Positions 6,507 through 14,490 of a stretch of DNA of 31,736 bases are shown here, piece by piece. The stretch is from positions 1 to 31,736 of the IMG/VR virus record IMGVR_UViG_3300030101_004409. One strand, 5' to 3'. The DNA is from a virus. A model generated the notes under the pieces. It was not told the origin of the DNA. It saw nothing but the letters and a program-made list of their open reading frames with translations, and ran no database searches. The translations under genes were made by a program, and so were the position numbers. Every line of letters starts with the position of its first letter. Within the stretch, counting starts at the first letter, position 1.

Positions 6507-8373
6507 ACATATAAGATTATTAGTTAGTGCAGAAGTAAAAGATGCTATTAACAAATTAAATAAAACCGAAAAAAGCACAAACAAGCTTGTAGGCAGTTTT
6601 AAGGGTCTAGCAATGAGGGCTGGGCTACTTGCAGGGGCAGCAGCTTTGGGTGCAGTAGTAAAAAGTTCAGTATCAACATCAGCACAGTTTGAAGCATTAG
6701 AGACAAGACTTATTGCTTTAAAAGGTAGTGTTGAGGGCGGTAAAGAAGCTTTCCAAGCATTTAATCAAATAGCTAAAACAACACCATTTCAACTTGCAAA
6801 TGTAGTTGAAGCAGGGGCTCAATTAGAAGCTTTTGGTGCAAATTCAGAAGAGTCTTTAAAAGCAGTAGCTGACTTAGCAGCTTTTATGGGAACTGATATT
6901 GTTGACGCAGCTAACGCATTTGGACGAGCTTTTGCTGGTGGTGCAGGTGCAGCCGATGTTTTGAGAGATCGTGGTGTATTAACACAGGTTAAATTAAAAT
7001 CAGGGTTTGACGATTTATCAAAACTTACTTTACCACAATTTAGACAAGCATTAGAGGACACACTAACAGATCCTCAAGGAAATATTGCAGGTGCAACAGA
7101 CTTATTGGCAAAAACTTTTTCAGGATTGGTAAGCAACTTCCAAGACAGTCTTTCACAATTACAAGACAGCATAGGGGATTTATTAGCCCCAGCGATTAAA
7201 AGAGTTATAAGTGTTTTGAAAACAGGTGTTGATGCCCTAACTGAACAATTTAAAAGACTTGGAGAAACTGATCTTGAAACAACAATAAGAATTGTTAAAG
7301 ATCTTGGCGGAGAAGTAGATCAACTAGTTATTGTTGCAAACAAAGCTAGATTAGTAGAACTAGATTTAGAGATTGGATCAACTACCGCTGAGGAAATTAT
7401 TAAAAAAGTATCAGCTTTTGAGCAGGGCATTTTAGATTCAGTAAACGCAAGAGCTAAACAACAAGAATTATTAAACACTCTTTCAGCCGAAGAATTAAAT
7501 AAATTACAGCTAGTTAATGTAGAGGGTAAAACAGCTACAATGACTAGAAAAGCATTCCTTGAAATGCTTATTAAAGGGAATGACGATGTTATTGCACAAA
7601 ACCAACAAAACATAATAGATCAGAAAGACATATCTTTATTAATCAAAGAAAGAGCTGATTTAATAAGACAAAATAAAGAATTAGAAAAAGATGGCGGTGG
7701 TGGGGAAGATCCTGTAGCAGTCGTAATGTCTCAAGAAGAAATTAAAACTGAGATATTAAAACAAGCAGCTGAAAAAAGAAAAGAAATTACTGAATCAGAA
7801 AAACTTTCACAATTAAGCATTGAGGACTTTGAAGCTATTGTAGCTAATTTAAAAATTACAGAAGAACAAAAAACAGCTATAATTAAAGCTGAAACTGATA
7901 AAAGAAAAAAACTAGAACAAGAAGCACATCAAAAAAGAATAGAACAAAATTTAGAAAGTGCGATCTTGCAGGGACAATCAGCCAAAGACGCAGCCATATC
8001 AGTAGTAAAAGCAGAAGTAGCAGAAGCTCAGGCAAGTTTAATTTCAAGCATTATGCAAGCTTTACCATTTCCAATCAATCTTGCAGTCGCAGCTGGTGCA
8101 GGAAGTATGGTAGGTAAAATTACAGATCAGCTTTTATCATTTCAGACAGGCGGATCTTTTATTACAAAAGGCAGAACTACATTACCTATTGGAAGTGGTG
8201 TAGTTGTGGGAGATAATGCCAGTGGCATGGAAAGAGTAGATATCACACCTTTACCTAGCCCAAATGATTCTCCAAGAAATATAACCATTAACATATCAGC
8301 CCCGTTAGTAGATGAAACAGTGGTTGATCATATTATTCCAGCAATACAAAGGGCGGAGAAACTAGGATTATGA
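6496..8373 (+). CDS. Tape measure protein
   Basis: This 625-residue protein sets tail length and is threaded in the tube. The N-terminus has the typical pattern: SVSTSAQFEALETRLIALKG, FNQIAKTTPFQLANVVEAG and AFMGTDIVDAANAFGRAFAG (about 54-140), which is the TP901-type tape measure core. A long helical coiled region rich in Glu/Lys follows (about 240-500), and a hydrophobic segment (about 520-555) near the C-terminus could insert in the host membrane. By the rule of thumb of about 0.15 nm per residue the tail would be near 90 nm. The gene overlaps the chaperone frame by 11 bases. Confidence 0.9.
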   Translation: MADKHIRLLVSAEVKDAINKLNKTEKSTNKLVGSFKGLAMRAGLLAGAAALGAVVKSSVSTSAQFEALETRLIALKGSVEGGKEAFQAFNQIAKTTPFQLANVVEAGAQLEAFGANSEESLKAVADLAAFMGTDIVDAANAFGRAFAGGAGAADVLRDRGVLTQVKLKSGFDDLSKLTLPQFRQALEDTLTDPQGNIAGATDLLAKTFSGLVSNFQDSLSQLQDSIGDLLAPAIKRVISVLKTGVDALTEQFKRLGETDLETTIRIVKDLGGEVDQLVIVANKARLVELDLEIGSTTAEEIIKKVSAFEQGILDSVNARAKQQELLNTLSAEELNKLQLVNVEGKTATMTRKAFLEMLIKGNDDVIAQNQQNIIDQKDISLLIKERADLIRQNKELEKDGGGGEDPVAVVMSQEEIKTEILKQAAEKRKEITESEKLSQLSIEDFEAIVANLKITEEQKTAIIKAETDKRKKLEQEAHQKRIEQNLESAILQGQSAKDAAISVVKAEVAEAQASLISSIMQALPFPINLAVAAGAGSMVGKITDQLLSFQTGGSFITKGRTTLPIGSGVVVGDNASGMERVDITPLPSPNDSPRNITINISAPLVDETVVDHIIPAIQRAEKLGL

Positions 8374-8486
8374 ACATAACAAAACAGACAGCAAGAGTAC
8401 ATTTAGGTAAAAAAATTCATGGTACTAAAAAAACAAGTACGAAAGATAGATTAAAAAAACGAAAAATTAAAATTAGGAGATATTAA
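8370..8486 (+). CDS. Tiny basic protein after the tape measure
   Basis: This 38-residue frame starts in an ATGA overlap with the tape measure stop and is rich in Lys, Arg and Thr (for example KKIHGTKKTSTKDRLKKRK). It is followed by AGGAGA, which serves the next gene. It belongs with the other short basic frames of the module by composition. No fold is recognised, and the frame is short enough that experimental evidence of expression would matter. Confidence 0.5.
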   Translation: MNITKQTARVHLGKKIHGTKKTSTKDRLKKRKIKIRRY

Positions 8487-8489
8487 AAA

Positions 8490-8786
8490 ATGCAAGTTGG
8501 GAAAGATACAAAATTCACATTAAGTATTGAAACAGCAGTCAGTATTGCTGTATCGATATTTATGGTAGTTGGGCTTTGGTTTAATCTACAAGCAGACATT
8601 CAAGAAGCAAAAGAACTTCCTGAACCCCCTGTAAGTAGAACTGAATATGATTTAAAAGATCAGATGATAAGAAATAGTATTATGAATACTGAAGAAAAAG
8701 TAGAAAAGTTAGAAGAAAAAGTAGATGACATTAAAGAAGATACAAGAAGTATTAATGATACTCTACTTAAAATGAATAATAATTAA
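8490..8786 (+). CDS. Small membrane protein with C-terminal coiled coil
   Basis: This 98-residue protein has one hydrophobic segment (about residues 11-32, IETAVSIAVSIFMVVGLWF) followed by a short proline turn (LPEPPV) and a clear heptad coiled coil (EEKVEKLEEKVDDIKEDTR, about 67-86). AGGAGA upstream supports the start. The layout resembles small phage membrane proteins such as accessory holins or spanin-like factors, but it lies in the tail module away from the holin/endolysin pair. The function is unknown. Confidence 0.6.
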   Translation: MQVGKDTKFTLSIETAVSIAVSIFMVVGLWFNLQADIQEAKELPEPPVSRTEYDLKDQMIRNSIMNTEEKVEKLEEKVDDIKEDTRSINDTLLKMNNN

Positions 8787-8795
8787 TGAGGTTTA

Positions 8796-9182
8796 ATGAT
8801 GATGAAATACTTAAAATCACTTTGGCTATTTGTTGGCTTGGGGTTATTACAATCTCAATTATACTCACAATCTGTCAATTTAGATAATTTTCAAGATATT
8901 CAATTGATGAGTCTTGAAGATTGTGCGGTAGTTCAAGTAAATGCTTCTTGGAACTATGCAAATAGGTTAAAAATTGAAAAGCTAAAAGATTGTTATGTTG
9001 CCGAAATAGATCTTGCAAACAAAAATATTGGAGCTGTCATTCAAAAAGAGTGGAACATCAAGACAGTGCCAACAATAATCATTTTTGAAAATGGAAAAGA
9101 AACTATGCGTTTTGAAGCTGGTATATCTATGAAGTTTAATGAAAATGAAATCTTGAGAAAGATACGATTGGAAATTAAATAA
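8796..9182 (+). CDS. Secreted thioredoxin-fold protein lacking the CXXC motif
   Basis: The first 25 residues look like a signal peptide (basic MMMKYLK, hydrophobic core, then QLYSQS). The rest resembles a thioredoxin fold: VVQVNASWNYANR where active thioredoxins have a WCxxC site, then EIDLANKNIGAVIQKEW, and the cis-proline strand TVPTIIIFENGKE. The CXXC is replaced (WNYAN), so it should not be a normal dithiol oxidoreductase, though Cys38 or the DC pair near residue 68 could still act. The start may be the second or third ATG of the three in tandem; GAGG lies just upstream. Confidence 0.65.
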   Translation: MMMKYLKSLWLFVGLGLLQSQLYSQSVNLDNFQDIQLMSLEDCAVVQVNASWNYANRLKIEKLKDCYVAEIDLANKNIGAVIQKEWNIKTVPTIIIFENGKETMRFEAGISMKFNENEILRKIRLEIK

Positions 9183-9388
9183 TGGCAAAAAGATTTAAGA
9201 AAGTAAGAAAGACAAAAGGCGGGACACCAAAAAGATACTTAGCAGGTGTTAAAAATAAAAAGAAAGCTGAAAGAGAAATCAAGAGAACATCTAAGCTTTA
9301 TAAAGCTGGTAAGCTTACACCCGCAATGATGGACGCAATAAGCAAAAGGAGAGCAGCTCGTGGTAAAAAGAAGAAGAAAAAGAGGTAG
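9182..9388 (+). CDS. Small basic conserved phage protein
   Basis: This 68-residue protein, very rich in Lys and Arg, starts in a TAATG overlap. It has a central region GGTPKRYLAGVKNKKKAERE followed by KLYKAGKLTPAMMDAISKRR that resembles a family of small basic phage proteins of unknown role. It ends in a run of lysines and arginines. The following gene starts inside it (GTG at 9360) using AAAGGAG as ribosome binding site. Confidence 0.7.
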   Translation: MAKRFKKVRKTKGGTPKRYLAGVKNKKKAEREIKRTSKLYKAGKLTPAMMDAISKRRAARGKKKKKKR

Positions 9389-9611
9389 CATTACCAAAAA
9401 TTTAAAGAAGTATGCTAACAGGGGTTATTCCATGGCTACTTTAAGAAAAGTTTATAAAAGAGGATTAGGTGCATATTATTCGGCTGGAAGTCGATCTGTT
9501 TCAGCACATGCTTGGGCTATGGGACGAGTAAGATCTTTCGTGACAGGTAAAGGCGGAGCAAGAAAAGCAGATGCTGATTTAATTAGAGGTAAAAGAAAGA
9601 GAAGAAGATGA
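9360..9611 (+). CDS. Basic conserved phage protein, GTG start
   Basis: The protein has 83 residues with Arg/Lys-rich ends and a conserved-looking core: RGYSMATLRKVYKRGLGAYY, then SVSAHAWAMGRVRSFV and KADADL. I know this core from small proteins of marine and T4-like phages with no assigned function. The GTG at 9360 is favoured because AGGAGA lies seven to eight bases upstream and it includes the basic N-terminus; it overlaps the preceding gene by 29 bases in another frame. The stop overlaps the next ATG (ATGA). Confidence 0.72.
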   Translation: MVKRRRKRGSITKNLKKYANRGYSMATLRKVYKRGLGAYYSAGSRSVSAHAWAMGRVRSFVTGKGGARKADADLIRGKRKRRR

Positions 9612-11908
9612 GCTTTACAAATACAAACTATGAAGCAAAACTATCTTCAAGTATGACAGAGAATTGGTTAGTTCAAATATTTAAAAATACAAATACAAAT
9701 ATTTTAACAACTAATACACCTGACTTCACATTTAGTTTTAGCGAAACAGCATATAATTCAATTAATTATTATCCAGCTATATTAAATAAGCCAAGCATAT
9801 CTTACAGCTTGGACTTAAAATCTTTTTCAACAAAGACAGGATCTATCACATTAAATCTAGCTAATATAAATCTAGACGGGACAACTTTGCTTGAATTGCT
9901 TGGCAGTGATACAATTAATGGACATGTAAACATATTGTCGCAAATAGATCACGATAACACAGCGAATAATGCATTACAAATATTTAGTGGTAAAGTAAGC
10001 AGTTTTGCTTATAGAAATAATACTATTATTTTGACTTTAATTAGCACAAGACCATTTCAAAATGTTTCTGTGCCAAGTTCAAGAACAAGTAATGCTACAA
10101 ACCCACAATATAATAACAGAAATATACCATTGGTGTATGGCGAATATACACCAAACATTAGCTTTACTAATGGGCAAGATGTTTACCCGTGTCCATTTCT
10201 TAAAAATGACGGGGCAAATTTTTTATATATAGTTCCTCAGGGAACAACAGGATCTGAAAAGCTAGAGTTTTATGATAAAAGTATGAAAAGATTTATTGAG
10301 CTCACTGGTATGACAAGCTCAAATAATACAATTACAACTATCGACGGGGCTTCTATTTTGTCAGTTCCTAAAAGCATGCAAAGGCAGTTCAATATGCTTC
10401 CTGACGAAATAAATCAAACACTTGTAGGATCGGGAGTAAGTTTAAGCTCAGGAACACTTGCACAAGCTTTTAATGGTAATACTGGTAATGGGGCAACATT
10501 TTCTCAAAGCTCAGGTTTTTCGGGAGATGCAAGAGGTGTTGTATTACAATTAAAAATGCCACAAGCAACAGGTAAAATAACAGCAATAACTTTGGGACTT
10601 TCAGGGACATACAGTCAAACTATAACAGGAAGCCCAGCAGGAACTGACGGAGCATTTTTTAATTTAGCAACTTCGCTTAGCTCAAGCTTCGGATCAACTT
10701 CAGGAGATATAGAACTTGTAGGATCGTCAAGCAGTGGAGATAAAGTTGATAGAACAAATCAAGCTTTGGCTACTTCAACTGATGTATCTTCAATACTTGA
10801 TAATGGTACTTTACCAAATGAATTGTATTTAAGCTTTAAGTTCAATGCTTCAGGGGACGGAGATTATACAAGCTTTAATGTTGTATTGAATAATATTTTC
10901 TTAACTATTACAGCTGAAAATGATACAGCCAATGAACCAATAGCTTCACAGGAATTTAATGCGGGTGTAGAAAAGGTTTATTTAGCTAGAGATATTACTA
11001 CAGAAAGTTTTAGAACACACAGTGGACACGCAACATTATCGGATCTAAATAACCCTGTTTCAATACATAGAAACTTATTACATGATATTTTAGGTGTTGC
11101 TGATTATACAAGTGATGCTGAAATAGAAGCTTCAGGATTTAAAAATGTAGCCGAGCTTAGAGATAGTGATACTACTAATGTTGATAGCACAAGTACCGTG
11201 CATTGGCAAACAAGATTAAATGTTCAAGAGTCTTTAAACTTAGAGAGCATTTTACAAGAACTTCAATATGAGGGCTGTTTCTTTTTTGAATTTAGTCCAC
11301 AGGCACAACAAACAAGCATAACAGGTGTTCACCCTTTAAGATATTTTACAATTAGAGATAACCCGACAGCTAATGTTGCATTATCACAAAATGATATTTC
11401 TGATTATGAATTAAGCATTACACCAGCACAGGATCTTGAAACAAATATTTTAATAAACTATAAAAAACACCCAGCTGAAAATCAATTTTTAAAACAAGCT
11501 TCATATGAGCTTGATGATCACGATGTTATATTTGATGATGTCAAAGAGCAAAAACAAGAAATAAATCTTAATCATTTATTTGATGCTGTTGAAACAAACG
11601 GAACTGAAAGAAATAAAAGTTGGTTAAATTTTAGAACTAAGCTTTTTGGTAATTATAAAACAATAGTGAAGTCAACTCTTGTTAATCCAGAAAAGTATGG
11701 TATGCTTCAAGTTGGAGATTTTATAGACTTTTCTTCTATAACTTTTGCAGATCTTGGTACACCATTTAGCGAAATATCAGATACTTTTGATAGCTTTGTT
11801 GCAATGCCAACAAATTTATTTAAAGAATCTTGGAGTGGTAAAAAATTTATAATAACAAACTTAAAAAGACAGGTAGGTAAAGTGTCTATAATTACGAGGG
11901 AAATATGA
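9608..11908 (+). CDS. Large tail tip / tail hub protein
   Basis: This 766-residue protein follows the tape measure region and precedes another tail protein, so it is probably part of the tail tip. The N-terminal quarter is beta-rich and could form a hub-like domain (SYSLDLKSFSTKTGSITLNL). The middle (about 290-440) is Gly/Ser/Thr-rich, as in inserted adhesin or carbohydrate-binding domains. The C-terminal part (about 480-760) has mixed alpha/beta with INYKKHPAENQFLKQASYEL and NPEKYGMLQVGDFIDFSS, as in tail-associated hub proteins. No lytic enzyme motif is seen. Confidence 0.55.
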   Translation: MSFTNTNYEAKLSSSMTENWLVQIFKNTNTNILTTNTPDFTFSFSETAYNSINYYPAILNKPSISYSLDLKSFSTKTGSITLNLANINLDGTTLLELLGSDTINGHVNILSQIDHDNTANNALQIFSGKVSSFAYRNNTIILTLISTRPFQNVSVPSSRTSNATNPQYNNRNIPLVYGEYTPNISFTNGQDVYPCPFLKNDGANFLYIVPQGTTGSEKLEFYDKSMKRFIELTGMTSSNNTITTIDGASILSVPKSMQRQFNMLPDEINQTLVGSGVSLSSGTLAQAFNGNTGNGATFSQSSGFSGDARGVVLQLKMPQATGKITAITLGLSGTYSQTITGSPAGTDGAFFNLATSLSSSFGSTSGDIELVGSSSSGDKVDRTNQALATSTDVSSILDNGTLPNELYLSFKFNASGDGDYTSFNVVLNNIFLTITAENDTANEPIASQEFNAGVEKVYLARDITTESFRTHSGHATLSDLNNPVSIHRNLLHDILGVADYTSDAEIEASGFKNVAELRDSDTTNVDSTSTVHWQTRLNVQESLNLESILQELQYEGCFFFEFSPQAQQTSITGVHPLRYFTIRDNPTANVALSQNDISDYELSITPAQDLETNILINYKKHPAENQFLKQASYELDDHDVIFDDVKEQKQEINLNHLFDAVETNGTERNKSWLNFRTKLFGNYKTIVKSTLVNPEKYGMLQVGDFIDFSSITFADLGTPFSEISDTFDSFVAMPTNLFKESWSGKKFIITNLKRQVGKVSIITREI

Positions 11909-12666
11909 GCAGTTATTTTATTTATGATTCAATTAATATGTATAGAAGTGATAATACTTCAAGTGAAGGGACTTCTGACGGAAGTACTTTCACACCAGGC
12001 ACAGCAATTACAGATCACGAAAGAGCCAATGATGAAAATATTGGCACAGTCATTAGTTCAGTAGCAAACAATGACGGAATACAATATGCAGTTGGGTCCA
12101 CAGCAACAGCAGATGCAGCAGCTGTATATTTTACTGGAGATGACGGAGTATCAAGTGGAACAATAATTAATTTTCACATTAGTGATACCACAACTATTGG
12201 AGCAAGCAAAGGCACAATTTCAGCAGTAAGTGGTGCAGGTTGGGCAGTTGCAGACCTTACAGAAACCTCAGGAACTAAATTTTATTCTATTTTTGCAGGC
12301 ACTGTATCAAATGTATCAGAAGTTTTAATAGGCAGAAAACTAACTTTTGAAGTTGAGCCTGATGTCAATGTTCAATCGAATATTGATTATCAAAATTCAG
12401 TCCAAAGGTCTTTGGGCGGTGTTGAGTATGTATTGAATGTCAATCAAGGACAAGAGGTTATTACAATCAGCTTCCAAAACATATCCAGCACTTTCAAAAC
12501 AAATTTAACCACAATGCAGGATCATTTGTTAGGGCAAAGAAAGAAATTTCTTTATTTTGACGGAACACTCTTTCATTGGGTTAGACTCGAACAGACACTG
12601 ACATTCACCGAGATAGCTGACGGCAGATTTTCTACTCAGATTAGACTTCGTCAGCAAATTCAATAA
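11905..12666 (+). CDS. Tail tip component, last gene of the tail module
   Basis: This 253-residue protein starts in an ATGA overlap with the tail hub gene. The N-terminal half is Ser/Thr/Gly/Ala-rich with beta patterns like an adhesin module. The C-terminal part (SLGGVEYVLNVNQGQEVITI, then QDHLLGQRKKFLYFDG and TEIADGRFSTQIRLRQQ) is more structured and could be a distal-tail-like domain. It is followed directly by a bidirectional terminator, so it closes the rightward late block. Function inferred from position only. Confidence 0.5.
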   Translation: MSSYFIYDSINMYRSDNTSSEGTSDGSTFTPGTAITDHERANDENIGTVISSVANNDGIQYAVGSTATADAAAVYFTGDDGVSSGTIINFHISDTTTIGASKGTISAVSGAGWAVADLTETSGTKFYSIFAGTVSNVSEVLIGRKLTFEVEPDVNVQSNIDYQNSVQRSLGGVEYVLNVNQGQEVITISFQNISSTFKTNLTTMQDHLLGQRKKFLYFDGTLFHWVRLEQTLTFTEIADGRFSTQIRLRQQIQ

Positions 12667-12680
12667 CCTGAAATACAAAA

Positions 12681-12708
12681 AAGCCCCATTAATTTGGGGC
12701 TTCTTTGT
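12681..12708. terminator. Bidirectional rho-independent terminator between convergent genes
   Basis: AAGCCCCA (12681-12688) pairs with TGGGGCTT (12695-12702) around a short AT loop. It is followed by CTTTGTTT on the plus strand and preceded by a run of A residues (12677-12682), which is a T run on the minus strand. It lies between the last tail gene and the convergent minus-strand genes, as expected for a shared terminator. Confidence 0.85.
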
Positions 12709-12727
12709 TTGAGGTATATTGACTAAA

Positions 12728-13183
12728 CTAACTCTTAACGAAATATCCATAAACACACCTTGTTCCATTTCTTGAACAATCAAAAGTGTCTTGTATTACT
12801 CCGTCAATTACTGCAACAAGATGCTTCGAAACGGAACAAATAATCTTACCGCTTGGCAACTCATTGGCTTTTAAATGCACTGTGCAACCAGAGCCGATGC
12901 TCATCGTTGGCACAAACTTAAAGCCCAGACTTTCAATATAAGGTCTGAAAACTTGTTTGTAAACACCATTTCTAGCAGTGCTTCCTCTTTTTTGTATATA
13001 CTTTGCAACATAGTTTCTTTTACCCTTTGCATATTCTCTATTAGCTTCAGCCAAATCATAATATACTTTATCATAAGGTAAATCAGTTGCAATCGCAATA
13101 GCTCTGACAACACAATCTCCAGCATCACCTTTAAAACCAGCTTTTGATCTACCTCCGTCATTATATTCCCATATTTTATCCAT
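12728..13183 (-). CDS. Papain-like cysteine protease-like phage protein
   Basis: This 151-residue protein has NDGGRSKAGFKGDAGDCVVR (cysteine at about residue 24), followed by ATDLPYDKVYYDL, and a C-terminal SKHLVAVIDGVIQDTFD (His121, Asp132 or 135). The Cys, His and Asp order and their surroundings match a phage family thought to have a papain-like (C39/NlpC-like) fold. The substrate is unknown. I chose the second ATG (13183), which overlaps the stop of the upstream gene; a start at 13201 would add six residues. The gene is the last of a short leftward operon before the terminator at 12681. Confidence 0.65.
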   Translation of the reverse strand: MDKIWEYNDGGRSKAGFKGDAGDCVVRAIAIATDLPYDKVYYDLAEANREYAKGKRNYVAKYIQKRGSTARNGVYKQVFRPYIESLGFKFVPTMSIGSGCTVHLKANELPSGKIICSVSKHLVAVIDGVIQDTFDCSRNGTRCVYGYFVKS

Positions 13184-13484
13184 TTTTATTCTCGTTTTCA
13201 TATTTGATTAAATCATTAACATCAGCGACATCTGTTGGTAAGATGCCCCATCTATTTTTTCTTTTATCATTAACCCAATGTAATGCACCAGGATCATTAC
13301 CTTCATCATCACAACTTATGAAAAATGTTGTATCATCGTCTGTTGTAAATACTAATCCAGTCGCAGAGTCAACATCTTCATCATCCCATTTTTGCCAACC
13401 TATTGCAACAATTTTTTTGTTTAGCAATAAGCTCTCAGCTTCGGAATACCATATTTTATTTTTTTTATATTCATTTTTATTCAT
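13176..13484 (-). CDS. Hypothetical acidic phage protein
   Basis: The 102-residue product is acidic in its centre (DDEDVDSATGLVFTTDDDTT) and contains SCDDEGNDPGALHW, which I recall from uncharacterised small phage proteins. No catalytic site is evident. The downstream ATG of two candidates is favoured because GGAG lies seven bases before it; the longer form would begin at 13496. It sits in a leftward operon between a small basic gene and the papain-like gene and overlaps the latter. Confidence 0.6.
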   Translation of the reverse strand: MNKNEYKKNKIWYSEAESLLLNKKIVAIGWQKWDDEDVDSATGLVFTTDDDTTFFISCDDEGNDPGALHWVNDKRKNRWGILPTDVADVNDLIKYENENKNG

Positions 13485-13501
13485 TTTTTTCTCCATTTTG
13501 T

Positions 13502-13519
13502 GGGGGCTTTTCAGCCCCC
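13502..13519. other. Strong GC hairpin between two minus-strand genes
   Basis: GGGGGCT (13502-13508) and AGCCCCC (13513-13519) form a perfect 7-bp stem with a four-base loop. On the plus strand it is followed by GTTTATTT, a weak T tract; on the minus strand it is followed by ACAAAATGG with no T run. It could attenuate leftward transcription, protect an mRNA end, or stop antisense transcription from the right. Confidence 0.6.
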
Positions 13520-13525
13520 GTTTAT

Positions 13526-13720
13526 TTAATGTAAATTACCTCTATTTAAGAGTGTAATAGCCCTGTCGCAAATTTTGTTATGCAACTCAGCTTTTGCTGT
13601 ATGCCATCTTTTAAGTCTGTTTTGGTAAAACATATCATATTTGTTTTCCTTAACAGGCTTTTTAGCTTTCAGCTCTTTCATCTCTTTATTCATTTTCCTC
13701 ATAAGAGAATCTTTAACCAT
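13526..13720 (-). CDS. Small basic helical protein, first gene of the leftward operon
   Basis: This 64-residue protein is Lys/Arg-rich with a helical pattern (LMRKMNKEMKELKAKKPVKE, then LKRWHTAKAELHNK). I do not recognise it. AAAGAGG lies eight bases before the ATG at 13720; the frame can extend to 13747 but that form has no ribosome binding site. Promoter-proximal position in the leftward operon and the basic character would fit a small regulator or an early host-takeover protein, which is speculation. Confidence 0.55.
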   Translation of the reverse strand: MVKDSLMRKMNKEMKELKAKKPVKENKYDMFYQNRLKRWHTAKAELHNKICDRAITLLNRGNLH

Positions 13721-13747
13721 CGTAATACCTCTTTTATTAATTAACAT

Positions 13748-13982
13748 AAATAAATCTGTGAATAAACTACAGCAATGGCAACAAATTTAGCCCAGCTTTT
13801 ATTATGTGTATTTTTATGCTTATGCATATGTTTATGTTTATGTTTATTGGGATCTAAACAATTTTATTATAGCTTGATTTTTTTTTAATTGATAAAAATA
13901 ATATTTATTGATAAAAATTATTGTTTAATATAGCTTTTATTTGCAACTTTAATTAATGAATATTCAAAAAAATGGAGTTCTA
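13748..13982. promoter_or_regulatory. AT-rich divergent control region with tandem repeats
   Basis: No gene lies between the divergent leftward and rightward operons. The region holds a hexanucleotide run of TTTATG-type units (13812-13848) and two exact copies of TTGATAAAAAT (13889-13899 and 13908-13918) spaced 19 bases apart, about two helical turns on one face of the DNA. TAATATAG (13926-13933) could be a -10 element for rightward transcription, and TTATTATAGC (13864-13873) is similar. It is the best candidate in the window for early promoters and operators, and possibly a replication origin with iteron-like repeats. Confidence 0.55.
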
Positions 13983-14246
13983 ATGCAAAAAAAATATAAT
14001 GGATATACTAATTATGAAACTTGGAATGTGGTACTGTGGATAAATAATGATGAACTATTACATTCAACTATTAAAAATGTTTGGGCTAATAATTTTACCC
14101 AAGCTGTCAATACTTACGAAAAATGGCTTTTAGAGTTTGAAATGCACGAAAGAAAAACACCTGACGGGGTGGCTTGGTCGAGCAAAAAAATAAACTATAA
14201 AGAGATTAATGAACATATTAATGAAATGTTTAGAAATCATGAGTAA
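13983..14246 (+). CDS. Small conserved phage protein (YNGYTNYETWNV family)
   Basis: This 87-residue protein contains KYNGYTNYETWNVVLWINND near its N-terminus, a signature I know from a widespread uncharacterised phage protein family. It is the first gene of the rightward early operon. The ATG at 13983 is used because GGAG lies six bases upstream; an in-frame ATG at 13956 has no such site. Conserved Trp and Tyr residues suggest a compact binding domain, but its role is unknown. Confidence 0.75.
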   Translation: MQKKYNGYTNYETWNVVLWINNDELLHSTIKNVWANNFTQAVNTYEKWLLEFEMHERKTPDGVAWSSKKINYKEINEHINEMFRNHE

Positions 14247-14481
14247 GCCAACAATAAATATTATAGGTATGCCAGTCGCTACATTAGATGATATAATACT
14301 TTACTTAGAAAGCGGACAGGGTGATCTAGAATATATCGAAGCAATAGCAAAAGACTTGAGAAATGTTAGACAACAATATCAAGATAAGATAAATAAAGAA
14401 AAAGAGTTGATGCAAAGTAAGCCGAAAGAAGAAGAAAGAATAACTTCGGCTAATCCTGTGTCAGCTGAACATGTAGAATAG
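14239..14481 (+). CDS. Small hypothetical early protein
   Basis: This 80-residue protein begins MSKPTINIIGMPVATLDDII and has a central helical region with a Glu/Lys-rich C-terminus. It starts 8 bases before the end of the previous gene without an evident ribosome binding site, so it is probably read by translational coupling. An upstream in-frame ATG at 14209 would overlap the previous gene more heavily. No family is recognised. Confidence 0.55.
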   Translation: MSKPTINIIGMPVATLDDIILYLESGQGDLEYIEAIAKDLRNVRQQYQDKINKEKELMQSKPKEEERITSANPVSAEHVE

Positions 14482-14490
14482 GAGCATAAA

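Noticed and set aside
8796-9182. Active thioredoxin or glutaredoxin
   Set aside because: The WCxxC active site is absent (WNYAN instead), so a normal redox role is not supported.
13144-13557. Plus-strand frame over the minus-strand operon
   Set aside because: Phe/Ser/Leu-rich shadow of the minus-strand genes with no ribosome binding site or family match.
13812-13848. Hexanucleotide repeats considered as a CRISPR array
   Set aside because: Units are only about six bases with no spacers and no cas genes are present; better read as iteron-like or promoter repeats.
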